Assembly (NCBI GenBank): GCA_947462335.1
Contig: OX381708.1
Coordinates: 7,750,001 to 7,814,000 of the forward strand
DNA from: Harmothoe impar
Lineage: Eukaryota; Annelida; Polychaeta; Phyllodocida; Polynoidae
Direction of reading: 5' to 3'
Length of the DNA stretch: 64,000 nucleotides
Shown: piece by piece, positions 55,450 to 64,000 of the stretch
Position numbering within the stretch: position 1 is the first letter of the stretch
How the letters are laid out: each line of letters begins with the position of its first letter
Notes under the pieces: generated by a model
What the model saw: only the letters and a program-made list of their open reading frames with translations
Told to the model about the DNA's origin: nothing
Databases searched by the model: none
Program-made: the position numbers and the translations under genes

Positions 55450-56467
55450 GGGGAAGGTTGCCAAAATTGGACCGGCTCGTAAATTGGACCATCCCTGTTT
55501 CCCTTAGTTACACTAATTGGAACAAAATTTCAGTTATGCAACATTTTTGGTAATTCCAAGTATATTCTAAACAAGTAACTTTTTTTGTGAAGGGGTCAGT
55601 AAAATGGTTCTTTTTAGGCTAATTGATTTTGGGACCTCCTGATCTTATTTTTCTATTTGTTTACTTAAGCCCTCCCCGTTGCTAGGAAACAGTTTTTGGA
55701 ACAAAATCCCTTCAGATAGTAAGAAATAATATTTTGTTATCGGGTACAAATTTTAAAAATTGAAATTCACCGAGAGGCTTTGGGAGAGAGAAAGTTGATG
55801 ATAAATATGACAAGGCGCCTAAATTGGACCACAAGAAGTTTCCATAATTGGACCAGGTCCAATTATTGAAACTGGCAATTTTTGACAGGTGGGAGTAAAA
55901 AATTTGACCCCAAAAATAATTCTCCCCAGAATATCTTGCCATCTGTTGTTAAAAGATTAGCACTCCCTGAGGGCATTTGAGTCACATACAAGCTGTTGCT
56001 GTAATTAACAGGACATATCTATGAATCTAGGGAGGAAAATAACAACAACAACAAAAATTAAATTTATTTTTTTAATGTCCCAATTTTTTTTTCCACAGGG
56101 GTATACTACCCATAATATGTAGGTTATTGGAAAGATATAACGAGGAACTACACATCTGAACATAAACTTGAAAGAAAATGATTTAGACCCTAAGAATATG
56201 TGAGAAAACTGACTGAATTAAGCATTGGTCCAATTTTGGATACCCAGTGGTCCGATTTAGGCACCCGGTATCCAAAATTGGACCGGTTGCATTCTTTTTT
56301 CATTGGCTTGTGGCAGCTAGAATAATTAAAATCTCAAACTTTTTTTTTTAAGATTAGAAGGCCTTTGACTAGGCTTACCCTTTGTATGATTTTCATATTC
56401 AAATTACTAGAAATAAACGCTACACAGCGAAGTGTTCTTAGGGGGTCCAATTTTGGCAACCTTCCCC
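55450..56467. mobile_element. 1.0-kb TIR element with AAATTGGACC words, TA-flanked
   Basis: The left end is GGGGAAGGTTGCCAAAATTG and the right end is CAATTTTGGCAACCTTCCCC. TA lies on both sides (55448-55449, 56468-56469). AAATTGGACC and its variants occur about ten times inside in both orientations. No transposase frame. Confidence 0.8.
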
Positions 56468-56540
56468 TATTTGAAGTGCTGCAATAAAGAACAAACTTGA
56501 ACTTAAACTTGAATTATATCACAAATCAACAACTTAACAT

Positions 56541-56573
56541 CCCCCCCTTCCCCCCCTCCCCCCCCCCCCCCCC
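56541..56573. repeat. C-rich homopolymer tract
   Basis: Runs of C broken by TT and T. Likely hard to assemble and G-quadruplex/i-motif prone (inference). Confidence 0.7.
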
Positions 56574-56693
56574 AAGGAGTGGCCGAAATTTGTATCCAGT
56601 AAACACACTACCAAATCCCAATGTTGCCAAGAGGTTTCTGTCGGGTTTCTGTCCAATCAATAGTTTTATTTACGACTTTTTGTAAGGTTTGTG

Positions 56694-56866
56694 TGTTGAG
56701 TATTTGACGACACGCGAAAATGGTCTGTCGGGTACCAGCGTACCAGCGTTCATGTTACTTCCGTCATTAAACTATGACGTCACTTCTGGAGGCGTCTTTT
56801 CATACAAACAAGATGGAATCTGATATTTTCTTAGTCTAGATCCAACCTAATCATCGATCCTGAACA
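56694..56866 (+). repeat. 5' LTR of the TRIM-like element
   Basis: 173 bp, starts TGTTGAGTATTTG and ends GATCCTGAACA. Contains a consensus cAMP-response element TGACGTCA at 56775-56782. Differs from the right LTR at about six positions. Confidence 0.85.
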
Positions 56867-57490
56867 GGTTATGGAAGCCCAGACTACGCAAGGATCACGG
56901 TAAAGGTATGGAGTAGATGCAGAGAAGAATTTAGAGGTCGGATGGTTGCTAGAAGTGGAGTTTTAGCCACTCAGAAAGGCGCCTGTGAGACGCACGAGGG
57001 ACGCCTGTGAGACGCGCCGACAGAGTGGCTTCGGCGAGCAGGTGGCCATATTGAATATCGCCGAGAGATGCTGAGGTAGGCATTGAGTGTGGCAGCAGTG
57101 GCAGGAGCCAAGTACGATCTGCTCCAGTGTATTTGTGAGTGTATGAGCCGTGTTAAAAGCAGAGCACCGGGATGGAGCGGCAGCAGGCCCCCGGGAGCAG
57201 GCCAGGCATGAGGAGGGGGAGCGCCCTTCTCGATGGATCAGTGAGTGTGTGTTTGTAGTGTGATTGTGGAAACGCCGTGGGAGTTTGAAAAGTGCTGAGT
57301 TAGCTGATCCGTAATGGCGGATACCCACCCAGAGGAGAGAAAAACAGCTGATCGTCAAAGGGGGAATGTGGTGCCTGGTGGCAGCGGCCAGGAGGCCATG
57401 TATGATGCTGCATTTTGTGTTGACTGTGTATTTGACTTGTGTGTATTGTGGACACCAGGATGAAGTGTCTGATGTGTGAAGTTGTAGTAG

Positions 57491-57650
57491 AGGCGTATCA
57501 GAGGCACTGGAGGCGTGTCAGAGACACTGGAGGCGTGTCAGAGACACTGGAGGGGTGCCAGAGACATTGGAGGAGTGTCAGCGACATTAGAGGCGTGTCA
57601 GAGACATTGAAGGCGTGTCAGAGACATTGGAGGCGTGTCAGAGACATTAG
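57491..57650 (+). repeat. Minisatellite, 8 x 20 bp
   Basis: Unit AGGCGTGTCAGAGACATTGG with scattered substitutions and no indels. It lies inside the TRIM-like element. Confidence 0.85.
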
Positions 57651-57844
57651 GAGTGTGTACAGGAGACACCTGTGTAGTAGGCCTACGTGTGTGTTTCAGT
57701 TGTGTTAGTGGATGCTGAACACGAGGAGAAGTTGTAGAAAGGCCGACAAGGGGTGTGTATTGTTTTTGTATTATATGTATGTATTGTTCTGTGAACATTG
57801 AGATCAACTTGAGGATATGTCTGAGTGTACTAGGCTAGTGAAAC

Positions 57845-58094
57845 AAAGTCAAGAAGAGAAGTGTTCTGCCTTTTCTTGAAGTTTGTGAAACGTAGCTTGT
57901 GAAGAAAGTCAAGAGGAGAAGTGTTCTGCCTTTTCTTGAAGTTTGTGAAATGTGGAAGAAAGTCAAGAGGAGAAGTGTTCTGCCTTTTCTTGAATTTTGT
58001 GAAACATGGATGATGAAGCCCACTGCGTGTGGATGCATGGATGATGAAGCCCACTGCGTGTGGATGCAGGATGAAGCCCACATTATGTGGATGC
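57845..58094 (+). repeat. Two further tandem repeats in the TRIM-like element
   Basis: 57845-58006 holds three copies (period 54-60 bp) of AAAGTCAAGAGGAGAAGTGT plus the following TTCTGCCTTTTCTTGAA. 58007-58094 holds three copies of GATGAAGCCCACTGCGTGTG (period about 30 bp). Confidence 0.75.
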
Positions 58095-58765
58095 CCATAA
58101 GGCATGAGTGCTTTATGGGATTTTTTTCAGTGTTAGGGAAGTGAGGGGTAAAGCCTCACGTGAGGGATAAAAACCTCACAAGGGAATGATGTGCTGGAAA
58201 CCTGTCTTCCCAAGGTTAGTTTAATTTGTGGTATATTATACTGTAATAGCTGGTGTGTATGCTATTAACTAAGTGGAAGTTCAATATAAACATAAACAAA
58301 ACAAAAGGTGAACTATTAATTATGAAGTATTATATATATTAGTGAAAGTACATTTATATCTCCAGATTCTTATTTTGAAAGAACTGAAGAAATGGAAACA
58401 AAGAAACTGTGGACAGTTTATTTACTATTTTGACTATGAAGTCAAGTAAAGGACTTTATCTCTAAAGTTTTGAGACAAATTGTGTCTTTTTAGTTTTCAA
58501 CAAATATGGATGTATTCATCCTTTATCCAACTTAACCAGTTTACTGGAGAACATTTGAAAAAGTCAAGTTGAGAGACACTAAACATTATTTCTCAAAAGG
58601 AACATTAATCGAAGAAAGCAAAGACACTGATTCAATATCCAGGAGGAGTGTTCTAAAGAAACACTGAAACTATGTTTTGAGGAGGAGTTTGTTTACGGTG
58701 ACATATATTCATATACATATTCTAAGTTTATTGTGTAGTGTTAACACATTATATTTTCACTTGTC
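58095..58765 (+). other. 3' internal region of the TRIM-like element
   Basis: A/T-rich, non-coding, from the minisatellites to the polypurine tract. A short GGTAAAGCCTCACGTGAGGG palindrome lies near 58146. Confidence 0.5.
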
Positions 58766-58774
58766 GAGGAGGAG

Positions 58775-58946
58775 TGTTGAGTATTTGACAATGCGCGAAA
58801 ATGGTCTGTCTGGTACCAGCGTACCAGCGTTCATGTTACTTCCGTCATTAAACTATGACGTCACTTCTGAGGCGTCCTTTCATACAAACAAGATGGAATC
58901 TGATATTTTCTTAGTCTAGATCCAACCTAATCATCGATCCTGAACA
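58775..58946 (+). repeat. 3' LTR of the TRIM-like element
   Basis: 172 bp. The CRE TGACGTCA is retained at 58856-58863. Preceded by the polypurine tract 58765-58774. Confidence 0.85.
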
Positions 58947-59218
58947 TTGTGAACATCAAAACGTGAAGGTTTATTTACCTCCGACCAACGTAGATGCCGG
59001 ATTTACGTTTTCCTACCTCATTCAGACATAAATCTAACTAATAAATCTATGTAACAAATGTACTTAGACCTACGTTAAATTTTGTAGTTTTTCAACTTCA
59101 ATTGTGTCTATCCTTCTCCAGTGTCACACTAGGTGGCAGCACTATGACATAAGGATGGAAATGATATGGCACTTTGAAAATTCACCACACTATAGCAGTT
59201 AGATTTTAATGATCATAA

Positions 59219-59441
59219 GGGAGTGATCATTCATTAACAACAGGGGGGGGCAAAAAGATTTGGACTCCTTGACCGGGGGGGGGGGCAAAGTAATTCTGAC
59301 CCAAAAAGCCAGCGTGTTACTATGCTTCAAAGGGCCAGCGTGCGAGCCAATTTCCGACCCTAAGAGGGGGGGGTGTAAAGAATTTTGCGCGCCCCACGCG
59401 GAAACCCCACCACCCCCCATTGTTAAAAAATGATCACCCTC
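59219..59441. mobile_element. PIF/Harbinger-like MITE, TAA duplication
   Basis: It starts GGGAGTGATCATTCATTAAC, ends GTTAAAAAATGATCACCCTC, and TAA lies on both sides (59216-59218, 59442-59444). Poly-G lies within the left arm. Interior closely related to 4518-4804. Confidence 0.78.
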
Positions 59442-59444
59442 TAA

Positions 59445-60054
59445 ATTCAATGTTATGCACATCAGTCGCACACTATTGACCATTCATTTATGAAGAAAAG
59501 GAGATAAAATGATAGCATGTAATACTGAAACACCTTATCGATTGAATACCACATGTTTGGCAGTTAAGGAAGTACAAAGCCTCCCTGCTACCAAAAGTAA
59601 GGTTACTTCCCTAGCCTTAATTTATGTAATATGAAGTGAGGTTTTTACCCATAGTATATTCAAATGACATAGATATATGCCTGATTCCTGCTGGTCTTTA
59701 TAAAACTGGAGTGATTTTACAATAAAATTTACGTCTGAATGAGATAGGCCTACCCGTCTTTGCTACACTCCGTGCTAACCCCCCCCCCCCACCCCTACAC
59801 CCCCTGAAAATGGCCCTTAGTATGACTCTTACCAGGTATAGGAAATGTGGTACAGGACCATGCCTGTGCCCCCTCCCCCCCAGTGGGCACGATATTCAGT
59901 TCAACATTGAATCAATATTGCATCACAACATTGAATGAACATTGACAACCATTCATCAATGTTGATTTAATGTTTTGTGCGCACGGGGCTAGACCAATTT
60001 TTCTTGGCCATGCCCGCTGGGGGGCTTGATAGGGTGGGGCCCTTGATGGGGGGG
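59445..60054. other. Unannotated stretch
   Basis: 59890-59985 carries short inverted words CAACATTGAA / CAATGTTGATTTAATG that may be another small element. C-runs at 59779-59792 and 59872-59880. No gene. Confidence 0.4.
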
Positions 60055-60445
60055 TCCCCATGTCGCATGTCAGATTTAAGAAATGACCATGTCGCATGTC
60101 TATGTCGCTTAAAATGCTCATGTCCCATGTCAATTTAAGAAATGTCCATGTCCCCTGTCACTAAGCCTCATGTCGCATGTCACTAGGCCTCATGCCGCAT
60201 GTCGATTTTAAGGAATGCCCATGTCGCCATATCGAATTTAGGGGTCTAGAGCCATTAGGGTGGTCCCCATGTCCCGTGTGATCTTAAAAAATGCTCATGA
60301 TGTCGCCATATCGATCTTAAGAAATTCCCCATGTCCCATGTGACTATCTATTTTTTCCTCCTGTCCCATGTGACTATCTATTTTCTTCTCATGTCCCATG
60401 TCACTAGGGCCAAAAAAGGTCCAAGTCGCCGTGTCGAATCTAACG
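60055..60445. repeat. Irregular ATGTCGCATGTC repeat region
   Basis: More than ten imperfect copies of words like CATGTCGCATGTCGATTTTAAGAAATG. The same family recurs at 61560-61730 and, in the other orientation, at about 10980-11215 and 22780-22910. No coding sense. Confidence 0.6.
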
Positions 60446-61559
60446 GCCATCCCCCTCCCCTAGAGTTAGACCACCCCTTCTGACCACCCCCTACCCCATA
60501 TAATAAATGAGCACCCCCTAAACGGTTCTGAGCACAAAAGCAGCCACTGTCAGCCTAATTGAAGAAATGTTTAATACAACCAACTCCTCCGGGATGTATT
60601 CCTACTATTCCAAAAAATGTCAAAAGTACACTGAGCTACTGAGACAGCCAACTGTTGGGGTGCAGAGGACCCCCCCCCCCCCCCCCCCCCTCCAGATCGC
60701 AAGGTCGTTTTTTAGACCCTATCTCATATAATCAATTTTGTGCACAAGTCGCCAGGTCGCTTAAATTGTTGCACCAGGTCGAAAAGTCGCCTGGAAAACA
60801 GCCCAGGTCGCCAGATCACCGAAAACCCCTCTACAGTCACAACTGTCATCGCGCCAACCCCAGGGCCCCAAACTCGCTGCCTTGTGGGACTGGCAGCAGA
60901 CGCAGCGCGGGTACCTGGAGTAGAGTCAGAACTGAACAACGTCTCAGCTTGCCTTCGTCAGGCAAAGGAAAACTGGAATTTCTGCGTCAAAGAAGTGTGT
61001 TTATCAAATAAACATCGGTCTTGTCATCCACTACAAACAAGGTAGGAACAAGTCTGAGTATATTGTCCTTCCATTAGTTATAAAGGTGTTCAGTTTTAAT
61101 TGTTAGTAGGCCTATTCGAGTTGATATTGGATGAATAGTGACCACAGCATTGGCGGGCCCGTGACGCGATGTCTGCCGCGTTTCTCATCATAGGATTCAA
61201 TCTGTAACCAGCGCCTTCGGCGCCAGATCTGTGAATTTTTAATGGGTTGAGAAAGTGTCTCAAATAGGCCACAAATAGGCTACAGTACGCGCCAACATAA
61301 TGGCATATATGCTCTAGTATTTGTAAAAAGGGGGACAGCCTAAAATTTTTGGGGGAAGGGCGCCCTTCCCCTATTTCTTGGACATTTTATGCTAAATTTA
61401 ATCAGCGATTCATTTAATCCACCTAAATTGAGGACTTAAACGAGGTTCAAAATCCCGGGTTCTAAATAGATGAATAGATAATGTGAGATGATATTTATAA
61501 CTGAAATGAGACAAAATCTAACTGTATGATCCAATGCAGGGGGTCTGGATGGTGGGGTC
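60446..61559. other. Non-coding DNA, one weak exon-like stretch
   Basis: 60671-60690 is a C run. 60690-60830 is the 'AGGTCGCC' dispersed repeat (complement of that at 5440). 60840-61040 is open in one frame (contains SELNNVSACLRQAKENWNF) and ends near a donor-like AAG^GTAGGA at 61041, but no acceptor or homology is evident. The rest is unremarkable. Confidence 0.35.
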
Positions 61560-61735
61560 CCAATTTCCCCTGTCGATTTTAAGAAATGGCCATGTCGCCC
61601 TGTCGATTTTAAGAAATGGCCATGTCACCTTCTCGATTTTAAGAAAAGGCCATGTCCCATGTCACTAACTCTTAAATTCCTCAGGTCGCATGTCACTAAG
61701 CCCAAAAAGGCCCATGTCGCCGTGTCGAATTTAGT
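61560..61735. repeat. Second ATGTCGCC repeat region
   Basis: Four to five copies of CCATGTCGCCCTGTCGATTT-like units, each followed by TAAGAAATGG. Same family as 60055-60445. Confidence 0.55.
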
Positions 61736-62502
61736 GGTCCACACCCATAATGCAAATAAAGATATTTAAAACAAAAAAGAAACTCATAGATTCATAGGCA
61801 AAAGTAAAAGTAGGGGCGTGTGCCCTGCCCCTCCCCTCTCCGAGTCACTGATATAAAGGGGGGAGGAGGGGGGCTACCATCAACCCTAGCAAAGACAGGT
61901 ACCTGGTACGGTACTTGGCCCGGGGGGGGGGCACTCCCTATCTTTTCTACAGTAACTACTCTTCATATGTGTGAACATCACCTCAAATATGGGACCCTTA
62001 TCGCAGGAGGTAATTCAACAACAAAAAACCGTTTCAGTGGAAACTGAGCGCAAGTACCGGTAATACTCTAATCAAGGGGGACCAAGGAGAAATACCCTCA
62101 TGAAGTGTGATTACTAAAGGTAGGGCTTACCCTCAATCTTTACATGAATTATGTCTTTAATGTTAAAAAAAGCTGGACTGATGTTTTATCTGAGAGTTTT
62201 AGCCTTAAAATGTACCCCTAGCAGGCCGTTGCCTAGGGCTAAAAACATACCCTCTCCTTTGGAATCGTGTTCACACATTGTAACCAATGCTGAGTGAGTG
62301 CCCCCCCCCCCCGTCCCGGGTGGTAGCCTACCTGCCCCCAGGAACAAGCAGAAAGTTTGCTGTAATTTCAATGGTCAATAGCTTGTCACACAACTCGCTA
62401 GTCTTAGTGGTTTTAGCTGCCCTTCGACATTATTACTGTAACATTGCCCCAGTATTCTACACCATTCGACACCACCGTAAGGGTAGCACCAAGGATGTAT
62501 AA
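61736..62502. other. Unannotated stretch
   Basis: G- and C-runs near 61855-61870, 61920-61930 and 62301-62312. No gene or repeat structure I can support. Confidence 0.4.
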
Positions 62503-62961
62503 GGCCGAAAAAAAAGGTTTGTTTCAGGTCACCCGACTGACCCTATCAAAACAGGGCTGACCCTACGTTTTTTTATGCAATTTTGAAGACATTTTCGTAT
62601 TTTTACCCTTTTTTGGTGAATTACAGGGTCTCCGGACAGACCGGCTACCTTAAAACCTCTCTGATAAGCTGACCTTTTTTTCAGATTTTAGGCTCAATTC
62701 GGCTCATAGCATTGTCTCAAAGAAGGGGATCGGCTTATACGGGAGGTTTTTCATCAAGTAAATTATAGTTAACCAATGTTTAAATTTGTCTAAATTCGGC
62801 TTATAAAATTCTCTCAAACTGGGAGGTTGGCTTATAAGGGAGGTCGGCTTATCAGAGAGGTTTTATGGTAGTACTTTCATGTTTAAATTTTTTTTCTAAA
62901 TCCGACCTACTAACCCTACATTTTCTGGCCATGTTACCTGAAACGCACCTTTTTTTTTGCC
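62503..62961. mobile_element. GGCC-type MITE with nested MITE
   Basis: It starts GGCCGAAAAAAAAGG and ends TTTTTTTTGCC. The flanks are TAA at the left and TTA at the right, so the duplication is imperfect. The 221-bp CCTTAAAACC-type element 62648-62868 is inserted inside it. Confidence 0.65.
62648..62868. mobile_element. CCTTAAAACCTCTC-type MITE, nested, TA-flanked
   Basis: The left end is CCTTAAAACCTCTCTGATAA and the right end is TTATCAGAGAGGTTTTATGG, with TA on both sides. A diverged member of the CCGTAAAACC family. Confidence 0.7.
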
Positions 62962-62964
62962 TTA

Positions 62965-63649
62965 TACCTCTATAGATCTAGTACGTCCCCAGATGGGTAA
63001 ATTTGAAAAGGCGACGAGCCCGGGGGCCCACTCCCTATATTTTATATAGGGCCAAAGAAAAATGAAGTTGTGTATCCGGTCACCCGACCCTACCTAGCTA
63101 AACAGGGCCGACCCTAATTTTTTTTGACCCAAAAGACTCTTTTTTTTTTTTTTTAGATGCATTTTTAAAAATGAAAAATATGAAAAAAAACAAATTTGGG
63201 CACATTTGGCATCAAATTAAAGCTTATAGTTACTGGCAGCAATGCATTGATCTAGCAATAACTTCCACTTTTACAAATATTGCATATTTGCGAATGTTAA
63301 GGAGTGTTCATTTATAAGTTACAGGGGGGGTGGTGGGCGCAAACATTTCCGAACCCTCCCCAGGGGAGGGGCGTTACCGGGCCTTAAAAAATTCTGACCC
63401 CTCTTGAGAGGGGGGGGGGGGCGTAAAAAATTCAGCCCCTTTTTAGCAAAAAAGCCTGCGCTTTACCTCAAGCTTGGTATCACGCGAGAAAATCGACAAA
63501 ATAGCACCCTTTTCAGAGGGAACCGAAAACAAATTTACCCTAATCAAGGCAAAAGGTGGTCGGATCTCAAATCTGAAAGACTATCAAAGCATATTTCAAT
63601 GCAAATGTAGAAGCCTGTTACAGCTAGAACAGGCCGGACTATGTGTGTA
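62965..63649. other. Repeat fragments
   Basis: About 63050-63120 is a left half of a GGCC-type MITE. 63300-63440 is a left half of a PIF-like MITE with poly-G runs. No gene. Confidence 0.5.
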
Positions 63650-63824
63650 CCGTAAAACCTCGCGTATAAGCCGCGGCTAGTACGCGAATCAGATCGGAGG
63701 TGCGGCTTATAGGATCGGCCCAGGGTCTGGATGCGGCTTATACGCGAGTTTATGCCACTATGGTACAGTACTAGAGTCACCATACGCTTATACGCGAGTT
63801 AGGCTTATACGCGAGGTTTTACGG
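63650..63824. mobile_element. CCGTAAAACC-type MITE, TA-flanked, well preserved
   Basis: The left end is TA|CCGTAAAACCTCGCGTATAA and the right end is TTATACGCGAGGTTTTACGG|TA. The TIRs are about 20 bp perfect. Best family reference copy in the window. The end sequence resembles pogo/Tigger-type TIRs (inference). Confidence 0.8.
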
Positions 63825-64000
63825 TAGTGATCCCTATATACTGAATCTGGGACCTGCTGACGAGGCCGACAAAGGGCTTCTTTTATAATAATGAGCTCAC
63901 AGCTGGACTGGATACCCAAAGTCTCAGACAAATTAGCAGGGCAATAATATGTGGGGAGGGGTTGGTGCTATCTTCAAGGATTCCCACTATGGGTTGTAAA

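Larger units (their letters stand above)
56694..58946 (+). mobile_element. Non-autonomous LTR retrotransposon (TRIM-like, 2,253 bp)
   Basis: LTRs of 173 and 172 bp with TG...CA ends. A perfect 5-bp TTGTG duplication (56689-56693, 58947-58951) flanks it. A polypurine tract (CGAGGAGGAG) directly precedes the right LTR, fixing plus orientation. The internal 1.9 kb has no gag or pol motif and instead carries three minisatellites. I could not match the primer site (first TGG at 56872) to a tRNA. It must borrow proteins from another element. Confidence 0.85.

Noticed and set aside
57439..57708. 89-codon frame with repeated SETLEACQRHWR
   Set aside because: Translation of the 20-bp minisatellite.
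60740..61045. Possible exon with ELNNVSACLRQAKENWNF and a downstream GTAGGA donor
   Set aside because: No acceptor, no homology I recognise, and its 5' half is dispersed repeat.

Overview
The window looks like nuclear DNA of an invertebrate animal, probably marine. The genes are split by spliceosomal introns, the protein families are animal ones (BTB-Kelch, SLC35-type transporters), and non-coding DNA dominates. It is packed with short inverted-repeat transposons and long G/C homopolymer runs. I cannot name the species from sequence alone.

Left part (1-17.6 kb). A partial coiled-coil exon on the minus strand touches the left edge. A two-exon BTB-BACK-Kelch gene with an unusual RGG-rich tail follows (1648-4490). 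Then comes repeat-rich DNA: several small TIR elements, a snap-back inverted repeat, a foldback element built from GTACCTCAGGTAC palindromes, an apparently perfect 1,194-bp tandem duplication, and a decayed LINE (endonuclease plus reverse transcriptase) split by a foldback transposon whose arms are 17-bp tandem repeats.

Middle part (17.6-53.2 kb). A roughly 9-11 kb segment is repeated three times head to tail. Each unit carries one intact paralogue of an EamA/DMT transporter (SLC35G-like) at 18452-19456, 40897-41904 and 52130-53137. A gene-less fourth remnant seems to lie at 9.1-11.4 kb. Comparing the units gives 'empty sites' for two insertions: an 11,498-bp Ty3/Gypsy-type LTR retrotransposon in unit 1 (26268-37765, minus strand, LTRs identical by eye, TSD GGAG) and a 912-bp palindromic element in unit 2 (46401-47312).

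The LTR retrotransposon is the most interesting object. In its own direction it has: 5' LTR, a tRNA-His-like primer site, gag with a CCHC knuckle, a candidate -1 frameshift site abutting the gag stop, pol (protease, RT, RNase H, integrase) with one nonsense codon between the second catalytic Asp and the Glu, and a C-terminal tail with two AT-hooks. A 620-bp spacer follows with a CCAAT/GC/TATA promoter-like array. Then comes an 803-codon third ORF, which has a polybasic nuclear-localisation-like run, Cys/His zinc-finger-like clusters and a coiled coil, but no envelope features. The 9-mer ACCGTCGGT (either strand) occurs 11 times in the element, including both LTRs and one perfect 18-bp back-to-back palindrome. 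The third ORF and this motif may form a self-regulatory pair; that is inference.

Right part (53-64 kb). No convincing host gene was found. It holds a 2,253-bp non-autonomous LTR element (TRIM-like, TSD TTGTG, CRE site in each LTR, internal minisatellites), several TA- or TWA-flanked MITEs, another foldback element, and irregular ATGTCGCATGTC-type repeats.
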